Shown: positions 5,663 to 13,424 of the stretch, one piece after another
Layout of the letters: every line of letters starts with the position of its first letter
How positions within the stretch are numbered: the first letter of the stretch is position 1
Assembly (NCBI GenBank): GCA_003501365.1
Contig: DNPP01000249.1
Span: 1 to 21,907, forward strand
DNA from: Bacillota bacterium
GTDB taxonomy: Bacteria; Bacillota; UBA4882; UBA8346
Length of the DNA: 21,907 bases
Direction: 5' to 3'
Program-made: the position numbers and the translations under genes
Notes under the pieces: model-generated
What the model was told of the DNA's origin: nothing
What the model saw: the letters and a program-made list of their open reading frames with translations, nothing else
The model's database searches: none

Positions 5663-6350
5663 AAAGTTAAAGTTCAGTTTGATGATTGGGTTACCACTAA
5701 CGGGTATTATCATTTTTCTTTTTCCGGAGGGAAGAGCTTGGATTTTTAAGGTCACTACCATACTTAGCTCTTTCAATACAGAACCGGTTAAAGCTTATAT
5801 CCGTTCATTTGGTCCATGGGCAGTCGTTGTATCTTTTCTGCTGATGGTTTTTCAATCGATTGCCGCGCCACTGCCTGCTTTTTTGATTACTTTTTCAAAT
5901 GCGGCTATTTTCGGTTGGATATGGGGAGCATTGATATCATGGTCCAGCGCTATGGCCGGAGCTACTGCATGTTATGGTATTGCAAGGCTTTACGGACGCG
6001 ATGTGGTATCAAAATTAACAGGTAAAACAGCTTTAAAATCGATCGATGACTTTTTTGAAAAATATGGAGCCAATGCAATTCTTATCGCGCGGCTCCTTCC
6101 CTTTATGCCTTTTGATATTGTCAGTTATGCAGCAGGGCTTACTTCCACGCGGTTTTGGCCGTTCTTTATTGCGACCGGGCTGGGGCAGTTACCGGCGACT
6201 ATCATTTATTCTTATGCCGGCGATATGCTTGGCAGCGGTGCTAGGACCTTTGTCTTTGGCCTGTTAATCATTTTTGCAGCCGTTGCTTTGACTTTTCTGT
6301 TACGTTCGATATTTGGTGCACGATTTAAAAAGAAAGAGGCTGAAGAATAA
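5655..6350 (+). CDS. TVP38/TMEM64 (DedA/VTT-domain) membrane protein
   Basis: A 231-aa membrane protein of the VTT/DedA superfamily. Signature stretches are APLPAF (71-76), the Gly/Ala-rich GWIWGALISWSSAMAGATA segment, and ARLLPFMPFDIVSYAAGLT (145-163) with the re-entrant loop Arg and Pro residues. Relatives scramble or transport lipids or affect metal and oxyanion handling; the exact cargo is unknown. ATG 5655 lies inside the end of the flippase gene (ATGAATAA overlap) behind GAAGGAGG. TVP38-type genes are frequent companions of ArsS-type clusters as far as I recall, and with the preceding flippase-like gene they form a membrane pair upstream of arsS. Confidence 0.85.
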   Translation: MNKKLKFSLMIGLPLTGIIIFLFPEGRAWIFKVTTILSSFNTEPVKAYIRSFGPWAVVVSFLLMVFQSIAAPLPAFLITFSNAAIFGWIWGALISWSSAMAGATACYGIARLYGRDVVSKLTGKTALKSIDDFFEKYGANAILIARLLPFMPFDIVSYAAGLTSTRFWPFFIATGLGQLPATIIYSYAGDMLGSGARTFVFGLLIIFAAVALTFLLRSIFGARFKKKEAEE

Positions 6351-6353
6351 GCA

Positions 6354-7328
6354 ATGTATGCTTTGGATGAAGAGACAAATAGTTTTGAGGAAATGCTTAT
6401 TAACAACAATCTTTCGGTTCTCCGTGAAGAAGTTCATATTTTACAACTGAATATCGGAAAAAAATGTAATCAGCATTGTGCTCATTGCCATGTGGATGCA
6501 GGTCCCGAACGTTTTGAGAGCATGAACCGTTCTACGATGGAGCGGGTGCTTGTGTTACTCGCGCGATCTCCAAATATCCATACCGTCGATATAACGGGAG
6601 GAGCCCCCGAATTAAACCCCAACTTTAAATATTTAGTTAAGGAAATCACCGCATTAAAACGTCAAGTGATTGATCGTTGCAATTTAACCGTATTATATGA
6701 ACTAGGGCAAGAATATACCGCATCTTTTCTAGCCCAAAATAAAGTGCAGATTATGACATCATTACCCTGTTATCTCAAGGAAAATGTAAATCAGCAACGT
6801 GGTGAGGGTACTTTTAATAAAAGCATCACTGCTTTACAAATGCTAAATCGATTGGGTTATGGATGTAAAGATCCGGATTTGGTGTTAAATTTGGTTTATA
6901 ATCCGCTCGGAGCTGAGTTGCCGCCGGATCAAACCATTTTGGAATTGGAATACAAAAACAAGTTGAAAGAAACATATGGTATTGAATTCAATCGTTTGTT
7001 TACTATCACCAATATACCGATAAAACGGTTTGCGACTTCACTTCAGCGTGAAGGCAAACTGAGAAAGTATATCCAGATGTTGAGAGAACATTTTAATCCA
7101 GAGACTATCCATAAATTGATGTGCCGAGATACACTGTCTGTTAGTTGGGATGGAAGGCTTTATGACTGTGATTTTAATCAGGCACTCGAAATTCCACTAC
7201 GAGACGATAATAATAATGTCTGGAAAATCGAGGATTTTCGGCTCAAAGATACTGAAGTTATAGTGGGGGAACATTGTTTTGGGTGCACTGCCGGAGTAGG
7301 TAGTTCCTGTGGAGGTGTTTTGATATGA
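6354..7328 (+). CDS. arsS: ArsS-like radical SAM enzyme (arsenosugar biosynthesis type)
   Basis: A 324-aa radical SAM protein. The [4Fe-4S] motif is C38-x3-C42-x2-C45 in IGKKCNQHCAHCHVDAGP, a sequence highly typical of the radical SAM/Cys-rich (TIGR04167, ArsS) family, as is VIDRCNLTVLYE further on. The C-terminal DUF3641-like part carries CRDTLSVSWDG, C272 and the Cys-rich end C308-x2-C311-x7-C319-G-G. Some family members have selenocysteine here; this one has only Cys. ArsS joins dimethylarsenite to the 5'-deoxyadenosyl group of SAM, giving 5'-deoxy-5'-dimethylarsinoyl-adenosine. It starts 3 bp after the TVP38 gene with a weak ribosome site, so translation is probably coupled, and its stop overlaps the next start (ATGA). 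Family is secure; arsenic as the substrate is supported by neighbours, but no arsM is in view. Confidence 0.9.
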   Translation: MYALDEETNSFEEMLINNNLSVLREEVHILQLNIGKKCNQHCAHCHVDAGPERFESMNRSTMERVLVLLARSPNIHTVDITGGAPELNPNFKYLVKEITALKRQVIDRCNLTVLYELGQEYTASFLAQNKVQIMTSLPCYLKENVNQQRGEGTFNKSITALQMLNRLGYGCKDPDLVLNLVYNPLGAELPPDQTILELEYKNKLKETYGIEFNRLFTITNIPIKRFATSLQREGKLRKYIQMLREHFNPETIHKLMCRDTLSVSWDGRLYDCDFNQALEIPLRDDNNNVWKIEDFRLKDTEVIVGEHCFGCTAGVGSSCGGVLI

Positions 7329-8839
7329 AAATAGCTGACGATATTACCGAGTTAATTGGCAATACACCTTTGGTACGGATTAACAAGCTTCATGACGGGG
7401 AAGCCGAAATTGTTGCCAAACTTGAATATTTTAATCCCTTGTCCAGTGTAAAAGATAGGGTTGGTTATGCAATGATTGATGAGGCTGAACGTTCGGGCGT
7501 TATTAAGCCTGGCGGAGTTTTGATAGAACCAACTAGTGGAAATACAGGTATTGGTTTGGCTTTTGTGGCTGCAGTCCGTGGGTATCGGTTAATTCTCACC
7601 ATGCCCGAGACTATGAGCATTGAAAGACGCAAATTATTAAGAATTTTGGGGGCTGAAGTAGTTTTAACCGAAGCTTATGATGGTATGGAAGGCGCTGTAA
7701 AGAAAGCAAAGCAGTTACAAGCTGAGATACCCGGTTCTTTCATTCCACAGCAATTTGAAAACTATGCCAATCCTGAAATCCACCGTAAGACGACCGCTGA
7801 GGAGATTTGGCGGGATACTGACGGCAAAGTGGATGTGTTAGTCGCCGGAGTCGGAACCGGTGGTACTTTAACAGGGATCGGGAAGGTTTTAAAAGAACGG
7901 AATCCTAACATTAAAATCGTTGCCGTTGAACCCTATAAATCGGCTGTTTTATCCGGAGGTATTGCTGCTCCTCATCGTTTACAGGGAATTGGCGCCGGTT
8001 TTATCCCCAAAATTCTTGACCAGAGTTTGATTGATGAAATTATCAAGGTGCAGGATGAGGAAGCCAGTGAAGCCGCCAGAAATCTAGCGCGCAGAGAAGG
8101 AATATTAATCGGTATTTCATCTGGAGCTGCGCTTTGGGCAGCGTTACAACTAGCTAAACGTCCGGAACACCGCGGCCAAAGAATTTTGATTATATTTCCC
8201 GATAGTGGCGAACGGTATCTCAGTACATGGCTTTTCGAGGATTTTGCAACGGAGGAATCACTTCCGGAAAACAATGAAAAAGGTTCTGAATCCAAATACG
8301 GCTATTCACCTGCTGTTGAACTGTCGCTAAAATATTTTAGAAATGGCCTCTATTGTAGTGAGGCAATTGTAAAGGCATTTAATAAAGTTTACCAACTTGG
8401 ATTACCGGAAAGCGTCCATAAAGTGGCTACCGGTTTTGGATTGGGCATAGGAGAAGCGGGATGCGCCTGCGGGGCCGTAACTGGTTCCGTGGCTATACTA
8501 AGTGCTGTTGCCGGTAGAACAAAAGCTTACCAGTCCGAAAGAATTGCCCATCTTGCAGTTAAACAGCTGCATGATCGTTTTAAGGCTAAACATAAGGCGA
8601 TTTGTTGCCGGGTTTTAACCCATACAGTTGATTGGGGCTCTGCTGAACATAAAATCCTTTGTGAGCAGTATGTAATTGATGCAGCAGTCATTATTGATGA
8701 TATTTTAAAAAATCACCTACAGGAATTTTTAGCGCAAGGCGGCGGAAAAACCATACCCAAAAAGAATTATATAAAAGAATTTTGGGGTAAATTACGCCGG
8801 AAAAACTCATCCAAAAAGCCGAACAAACAAAGTGCATAA
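7325..8839 (+). CDS. cysteine synthase fused to a C_GCAxxG_C_C redox domain
   Basis: A 504-aa two-domain protein. Residues 1-310 are a complete O-acetylserine sulfhydrylase-type PLP enzyme: K43 in SSVKDRVG, substrate loop PTSGNTG (69-75), phosphate loop GVGTGGT (175-181) and the pyridine-contact GISSGAA (263-269). Residues about 325-465 match the C_GCAxxG_C_C family (putative redox-active protein): C344, GEAGCACGAVTG with C380 and C382, the pair C427-C428, and C446. A basic tail (470-504) ends the chain. Ordinary CysK/CysM is about 300-330 aa, so the C-terminal domain is an addition. The gene overlaps arsS by 4 bp and has GGAGGT at 7310-7315. It probably makes cysteine or a related thiol adduct, with the second domain passing electrons or sulfur; the exact reaction is inference. 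Confidence 0.88.
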   Translation: MKIADDITELIGNTPLVRINKLHDGEAEIVAKLEYFNPLSSVKDRVGYAMIDEAERSGVIKPGGVLIEPTSGNTGIGLAFVAAVRGYRLILTMPETMSIERRKLLRILGAEVVLTEAYDGMEGAVKKAKQLQAEIPGSFIPQQFENYANPEIHRKTTAEEIWRDTDGKVDVLVAGVGTGGTLTGIGKVLKERNPNIKIVAVEPYKSAVLSGGIAAPHRLQGIGAGFIPKILDQSLIDEIIKVQDEEASEAARNLARREGILIGISSGAALWAALQLAKRPEHRGQRILIIFPDSGERYLSTWLFEDFATEESLPENNEKGSESKYGYSPAVELSLKYFRNGLYCSEAIVKAFNKVYQLGLPESVHKVATGFGLGIGEAGCACGAVTGSVAILSAVAGRTKAYQSERIAHLAVKQLHDRFKAKHKAICCRVLTHTVDWGSAEHKILCEQYVIDAAVIIDDILKNHLQEFLAQGGGKTIPKKNYIKEFWGKLRRKNSSKKPNKQSA

Positions 8840-8885
8840 ACATATTGATAGTATAAACACTTAAATTGTTATATGAGGTGTTTTG

Positions 8886-9659
8886 ATGATTGACTTATGT
8901 ATCATTTCAGGAAGTGGATTTTATGACTTCCCGGATGTTTCAGACACGACGGACGGAGTAATTGAAACTCCATACGGCAAGGTTAATTTGGTAACCGGGG
9001 TTTACCGGGGCAAGAATATTGCCTTTTTAGCCAGGCATCAACAAAGGCATAAACTTTTGCCGAACATGATCAACTTTAAGGCAAATATTGCAGCGCTTAA
9101 ATATTTAAATCCCAAAGCGATCGTCGCTACGACGATTTGCGGAATTGTTAACCCAGACTTGCCTTTGGGGAAGTTATTGATATTTAATGATCTTTTTTAT
9201 ATTGACAACCGACTTCCTTCGGGTGAAATATGCAGCTTTTATACGGAAAAGGGGCAGGAAAACCGGGGCCATTTAATGTTTGGCAACCCTTTTTTTGATG
9301 TTACCGCTATTATCAAGCCTAAAGATTATATTGCAGATATAACCTACGGCTATGTAAACGGACCAAGATTTAATTCCAAAAAAGAAATCAGCTTTCTAAA
9401 GAACTATTGTGATGCTATCAGCCAGACCTGTGGGCCGGAAACAATTTTGGCCGGCGAGATGGAATTGCCGTACATCCTTTTGGGGTTTGGGGTTGATTAT
9501 GCCAATGGAGTTATGGAAACCAATACACCGCTCGAGAGACTAAACAGCAATATGGCACAAAGCAAAGCAATATTCATTGAAGTTATCAACTTAATTATCG
9601 AGAAAGTTGATAATATTTCATTCACCAATTTCGTATATCGTTTTCAGGATAAACAATGA
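8886..9659 (+). CDS. divergent MTAP/PNP-family nucleoside phosphorylase
   Basis: A 257-aa protein of the trimeric purine nucleoside phosphorylase / methylthioadenosine phosphorylase family. Recognisable are the phosphate loop SGSGFYDFP (8-16), R50-H51...H55 in ARHQQRH, INFKANIAALK, and GPRFNS. Other conserved stretches are altered: the region equivalent to the GMTGMPE motif reads AGEMELPYIL, and the base-recognition segment equivalent to TDYDCW of MTAP reads TNTPL, with Asn where MTAP has Asp. The start is ATG 8886, 5 nt after GAGGTG, rather than TTG 8883. Its stop overlaps the next gene by 4 bp. In this setting the natural role would be phosphorolysis of the ArsS product to free the base and leave an arsenoribose-1-phosphate. 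Recycling of ordinary methylthioadenosine or methylthioinosine is the alternative. Confidence 0.82.
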   Translation: MIDLCIISGSGFYDFPDVSDTTDGVIETPYGKVNLVTGVYRGKNIAFLARHQQRHKLLPNMINFKANIAALKYLNPKAIVATTICGIVNPDLPLGKLLIFNDLFYIDNRLPSGEICSFYTEKGQENRGHLMFGNPFFDVTAIIKPKDYIADITYGYVNGPRFNSKKEISFLKNYCDAISQTCGPETILAGEMELPYILLGFGVDYANGVMETNTPLERLNSNMAQSKAIFIEVINLIIEKVDNISFTNFVYRFQDKQ

Positions 9660-10984
9660 AACGCAAACGTATCATCATGTTTACCCGTTTTCCGGAAGCC
9701 GGAAAATGTAAAACACGACTAATACCTATTTTGGGCGCGGAAGGCGCCGCCGATCTACAGCGGCGTATGACAGCTAGGACAATTGGCATAGCCAAGGAGT
9801 ATACTAAAATAGAGTCTGACTGTGACTTTGAGATAAGGTTTCATGGAGGTTCAGAACAATTGATGGCAGAAGCCTTCGGTGAAGCCTATTATCAACCCCA
9901 ACCCGAAGGGAACCTCGGGCGGAGGATGTTGCAAGCACTGGATAATGCTTTTTTGGAAGGTTTTCATTCGGTGATGATTATCGGAAGCGACTGTCCGGAT
10001 ATAGCTGCGGAAATTCTTGGAAAGGCATTTAATTATTTAGAACAACATGATTTGGTAATTGGACCGGCACTGGATGGCGGTTATTATTTAATTGGCATGA
10101 AACAGCCTGTTTGTGGCATATTTCCCGAAAATATGCCCTGGGGTACCGCTTTAGTATGTAAAAAAACTCTTCAAATTGCAAAAAAACTAAATCTCTCGGT
10201 CTCCCTCCTTCCAAAACTGGCTGATGTGGATTTACCCCAAGATATAATCAGGTATACGCCGCTATTGCGGGAGATAAAACAGCCACCGATTTCCATCGTG
10301 ATACCAACGTTAAATGAAGCTTCATTGCTCCTCCCGACAATCGAAGCTTCTCAAACAAATAATATTGAAATCATTGTAGCGGATGGGGGGAGTACGGATG
10401 GAACCCGGGAACTGGCGTCTAAAGCCGGAGCAAAAGTTATCCAATGTCCCCGCGGGCGCGGTAAGCAACTAAATGCGGGAGCTCGACATGCTTCAGGTAA
10501 ATTCATCATTTTTCTGCATGCTGATACCCTCCTTCCGGAAGGATTTGTTTCGGAAGTGATAACCACATTGGCAAAACCGGGTACCGTTGCCGGGGCTTTC
10601 CGGCTGAGTATTACCGGAAAAAATTGGGCATTAGGGATAGTATCCTTCTTTGCCAATTTGCGAAGTGTTTTATTTCAGCTTCCCTATGGTGATCAGGCCA
10701 TATTTATTCAAAAAGACCAATTTGGGCGCGTCGGCGGTTTTCCCGATATTCCCATCATGGAGGATTATGCCTTGATTCTATGCCTGAAAAAATTGGGCCG
10801 GATCGCCCTATCACCGAAAGCTGTAAAAACATCCGGACGAAGATGGGATAAATTGGGGTATCTAAGAACCTTACTGATTAATCAGGCGATGATTATCGGT
10901 TATCATGTCGGAGTGCCCATTGAAAAGCTGGCAAGATTTTATTTGCAGCATAGATATCACCCAAAGGGAAAAATAATTGCATAA
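9656..10984 (+). CDS. fused TIGR04282-TIGR04283 arsenosugar-type glycosyltransferase
   Basis: A 442-aa bifunctional protein. The N-terminal half (1-205) is the DUF2064/TIGR04282 family: IIMFTRFPEAGKCKTRLIP near the start, SDCPD (111-115) and ALDGGYYLIG (138-147). The C-terminal half (about 210-442) is a GT2 glycosyltransferase of the TIGR04283 type: IPTLNE (216-221), ADGGSTDGT (242-250), PRGRGKQLNAGA (265-276) and the DxD-like HADT (288-291). In many genomes these are two adjacent genes near arsS; here they form one chain. The N-terminal half resembles nucleotidyl- or sugar-transferases and may activate a sugar or sugar phosphate that the GT2 half then uses. Substrates are not proven. It is coupled to the phosphorylase by ATGA and ends the core cluster. 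Confidence 0.9.
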   Translation: MKRKRIIMFTRFPEAGKCKTRLIPILGAEGAADLQRRMTARTIGIAKEYTKIESDCDFEIRFHGGSEQLMAEAFGEAYYQPQPEGNLGRRMLQALDNAFLEGFHSVMIIGSDCPDIAAEILGKAFNYLEQHDLVIGPALDGGYYLIGMKQPVCGIFPENMPWGTALVCKKTLQIAKKLNLSVSLLPKLADVDLPQDIIRYTPLLREIKQPPISIVIPTLNEASLLLPTIEASQTNNIEIIVADGGSTDGTRELASKAGAKVIQCPRGRGKQLNAGARHASGKFIIFLHADTLLPEGFVSEVITTLAKPGTVAGAFRLSITGKNWALGIVSFFANLRSVLFQLPYGDQAIFIQKDQFGRVGGFPDIPIMEDYALILCLKKLGRIALSPKAVKTSGRRWDKLGYLRTLLINQAMIIGYHVGVPIEKLARFYLQHRYHPKGKIIA

Positions 10985-11006
10985 ATATACTAATATAATG
11001 TATAAT
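10977..11006 (+). promoter_or_regulatory. promoter for the aminotransferase gene
   Basis: TTGCAT (10977-10982), 18 bp, TATAAT (11001-11006). The -35 overlaps the stop codon of the glycosyltransferase gene. The aminotransferase can thus be expressed apart from the arsS cluster as well as by read-through. Confidence 0.6.
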
Positions 11007-11038
11007 CATAAGGATAAATATTTTAAGGAGCAAAATAT

Positions 11039-12265
11039 ATGAATAATTATCCGCTTGATCATACATCACAACTTCTCGCGGAGGCCAAAAGGTCGATTTT
11101 ATTCACAGCAATCCGGCCCGAGGTGGTTATGGAACGTGGCCAAGGAATGTACTTATGGGATACAAGCGGGAAAAGATACCTGGACTTTATTGGCGGCTGG
11201 GCTGTGACATCCCTGGGACATTGCCCGGCTGTTATCTCAGAAGCACTTGCCCGTCAAAGTAGTCAATTAGTCAATGCCAGTCCTACTTTTTATAATAAAC
11301 CGATGATTGAATTTGCAAAGCTGCTCACCGATTACTCTTGCTTTGACAGAGTGTTTTTCGCCAGCAGCGGTGCCGAAGCGAATGAAGGAGCTATTAAATT
11401 AGCAAGGAAATATGGCTCGTTATACTTGAATGGTGCTTACGAAATTATTACGACAATCAATAGTTTTCATGGGCGTACACTGGCCACCATGGCGGCAACC
11501 GGCAAGAAGAAATGGAAAGATTTATTTGAACCGAAAGTACCTGGATTTAAACATGTTCCTTTAAATGATATTGATGCGATTCTTGCTTGTATTGGCCCTA
11601 AAACCTGTGCTGTTATGCTGGAACCCATTCAGGGAGAGGGTGGTGTTTTTGAAATTAATGAGAATTATATTAAAATATTACGGCAAATCTGTAATGAAAA
11701 AAATATTTTACTGATTTTTGACGAGGTTCAGACCGGAATCGGTAGAACCGGTACATTATTTGCTTATGAACATTATGGGATTGAACCCGATGTCATGACT
11801 CTTGCAAAGGGGATTGGCGGTGGATTTCCGCTGGCGGCTTTATTAACGAAAGAAAAGTTCAACATATTTGAAGCGGGAGACCAAGGGGGAACCTATTCAG
11901 GTCAGCCTCTGGCCATGGCGGTTGGATATGCTGTGGTTAAGGAGATAATTGATAAAAATATTGTTGTACACGTAAGTAAACAAGGAGAGTACCTGTTAAA
12001 AACGATAAACGACATTGCCAAAGATTTTGAACTGACCAATATCAGAGGAAGGGGCTTGCTCATCGCATTTGATTTACCGCTGGAGAAAGGATGCGAAGTT
12101 GTTTCCGCTTGCTTTCAAAATGGCTTGATTATTAATTCACCAAGGCCGGGGATGATACGATTAATGCCGCCGTTAATTGTAGAAAGAAAAGACATTGACG
12201 ACATGATTGAGGTTCTTTCGAACGCTCTAGCAAAAGTAGTGGTAACTTCTTCAACAACTTTATAA
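11039..12265 (+). CDS. class III PLP aminotransferase, ArgD-like
   Basis: A 408-aa class III (acetylornithine aminotransferase-type) enzyme. Visible are FIGGWAVTSLGHCP, the cofactor loop SSGAEANEGAIKLARK, NSFHGRT, EPIQGEGG, the Asp of IFDEVQTGIGRTG that contacts the PLP ring, and the Schiff-base lysine K257 in LAKGIGGG. Length is normal for ArgD/GabT relatives. It starts at ATG 11039 behind AAGGAG (11025-11030). No other arginine-biosynthesis gene is nearby. It has its own promoter and is followed by a strong terminator, so it may be an independent gene. Alternatively it could act on a small amine or keto compound of the cluster. The amino-acid substrate cannot be fixed from sequence. Confidence 0.85.
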   Translation: MNNYPLDHTSQLLAEAKRSILFTAIRPEVVMERGQGMYLWDTSGKRYLDFIGGWAVTSLGHCPAVISEALARQSSQLVNASPTFYNKPMIEFAKLLTDYSCFDRVFFASSGAEANEGAIKLARKYGSLYLNGAYEIITTINSFHGRTLATMAATGKKKWKDLFEPKVPGFKHVPLNDIDAILACIGPKTCAVMLEPIQGEGGVFEINENYIKILRQICNEKNILLIFDEVQTGIGRTGTLFAYEHYGIEPDVMTLAKGIGGGFPLAALLTKEKFNIFEAGDQGGTYSGQPLAMAVGYAVVKEIIDKNIVVHVSKQGEYLLKTINDIAKDFELTNIRGRGLLIAFDLPLEKGCEVVSACFQNGLIINSPRPGMIRLMPPLIVERKDIDDMIEVLSNALAKVVVTSSTTL

Positions 12266-12351
12266 ATTGTGATCTTATTTTTTAATATACCATCTCAAGT
12301 TACGATTTATTTCTATTAAAATTGTATGAAACCATACAGAAGTTTTATTAC

Positions 12352-12377
12352 GCCAGACAATCGTCTGGCTTTTTTTT
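12352..12377 (+). terminator. intrinsic terminator after the aminotransferase
   Basis: GCCAGAC (12352-12358), loop AATC, GTCTGGC (12363-12369), then eight T (12370-12377). A smaller hairpin TGTATG-AAAC-CATACA precedes it (12323-12338). This closes region B. Confidence 0.9.
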
Positions 12378-12526
12378 GCTGCCAAATTTCAAGAATAGGG
12401 CTTATTTAATTAGTTATCCCCCTAAGCATCTCACCAAAATCCAACTCAGGCTCACTGAAAATATCAGAATCTATTTCGAAAAGTTACGTAATGCAATCAA
12501 ATAGTTTTGGAAATGAAATTATAAAC
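12378..12526. other. intergenic spacer between terminator and deoR promoter
   Basis: About 150 bp with no credible gene. A 60-codon open frame (12322-12504) crosses the terminator and has neither a ribosome site nor family resemblance, so I leave it out. The full gap from 12266 to 12565 contains only the terminator and the deoR promoter. Confidence 0.6.
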
Positions 12527-12555
12527 TTGACATATGAAACAAAACAATATAATAT
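12527..12555 (+). promoter_or_regulatory. promoter of the deoR-led sugar operon
   Basis: TTGACA (12527-12532) with TAATAT at 17 bp (12550-12555); a TATAAT at 12548-12553 with 15-bp spacing overlaps it. The predicted transcription start, near 12560-12562, is only a few nt before the first ATG of deoR. Confidence 0.7.
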
Positions 12556-12565
12556 ATGGTTATAA

Positions 12566-13372
12566 ATGAAATATATGAATGGGGTGTCAAAAATTCTTAC
12601 TGAAGAAAGAAAGCGAGCTATTCTTGATATTCTTCAAGAAAAAACTTCTGTTTCAGTAGGGGAACTCCGCGATTTGTTTAGTGTATCGGACGTAACAATT
12701 CGAAAGATCTTAAATGAATTAGATGACTATGGATATCTGAAAAGAACCCGGGGTGGAGCAATTAGTCTCACTACTTCCATCCGTGAGTTTGAGGAGAAAG
12801 AGAAAGAAAAGACAAATACCGCTGAAAAAAAAGCAATTGCCAAAGCGGCTTATGAAATAATAAAAGATGGCGAAACCGTATTTATAGATGCCGGTTCCAC
12901 CACGCTTGAACTGACAAGACTTATTAAGAACGGTTCCAAACGCAATATTGTACTTGTCACGAATGCGATCAATCTGGCAGTCGAGATGGTAGACGCCGAA
13001 GATATCGATTTGATTTTAATCGGCGGCAATGTCCGTCACCGGATCTTATCCTGCGTCGGCGGATTGGCGGAGAAAGCGATTGAAAGTTTGTTTTTCGATA
13101 AAGTGTTTTTGGGAGCCAATAGTATCGATATTGAACACGGCATTACCACTCCCAATACATATGAAGCTCAAGTTAAACAATGCATGCTCAAATCGGCTAA
13201 AGAGAAAATCGTGCTGGCTGATTATAGTAAATTTAATGAGGTTTCTTTGGCAAAAGTGTGTCCAATTAATGGAGTGGATCGGATTATCACGGATTGGAAC
13301 GCAGCAGAACCCGGTATTAAAAAACTTCGTGAACTTGGGGTCGATGTTATTGTTGCTCAGAGTGGCGCATGA
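12566..13372 (+). CDS. DeoR-family sugar-phosphate-responsive regulator
   Basis: A 268-aa regulator with the DeoR N-terminal helix-turn-helix (SVGELRDLFSVSDVTIRKIL at about 30-49, then LKRTRGGA) and a C-terminal DeoRC sugar-phosphate sensor: VFIDAGSTTLELTRLI, VVTNAINLAVE-like LVTNAINLAVE, LIGGNVRH, GANSIDIEHGITTPN, and KIVLADYSKF. Members bind a phosphorylated sugar and control the adjacent catabolic genes. The start is uncertain: ATG 12566, ATG 12575 and GTG 12584 are all in frame and none has a clear ribosome site; with the promoter so close, a nearly leaderless message is likely. It heads an operon of kinases, aldolase and ABC importer and probably represses it until a pathway sugar phosphate accumulates. 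Confidence 0.9.
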   Translation: MKYMNGVSKILTEERKRAILDILQEKTSVSVGELRDLFSVSDVTIRKILNELDDYGYLKRTRGGAISLTTSIREFEEKEKEKTNTAEKKAIAKAAYEIIKDGETVFIDAGSTTLELTRLIKNGSKRNIVLVTNAINLAVEMVDAEDIDLILIGGNVRHRILSCVGGLAEKAIESLFFDKVFLGANSIDIEHGITTPNTYEAQVKQCMLKSAKEKIVLADYSKFNEVSLAKVCPINGVDRIITDWNAAEPGIKKLRELGVDVIVAQSGA

Positions 13373-13424
13373 AAATTCCCTTTATTTTCGACGCCAAAAT
13401 TATTTATGATAGTGGTGATATAGG

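Noticed and set aside
7260..7328. Selenocysteine in the ArsS C-terminal Cys-rich motif
   Set aside because: All three positions are Cys codons and the frame has no internal TGA; the only TGA is the true stop.
12322..12504. 60-codon open frame after the aminotransferase
   Set aside because: It crosses the terminator hairpin and T-tract, with no ribosome site or family resemblance.
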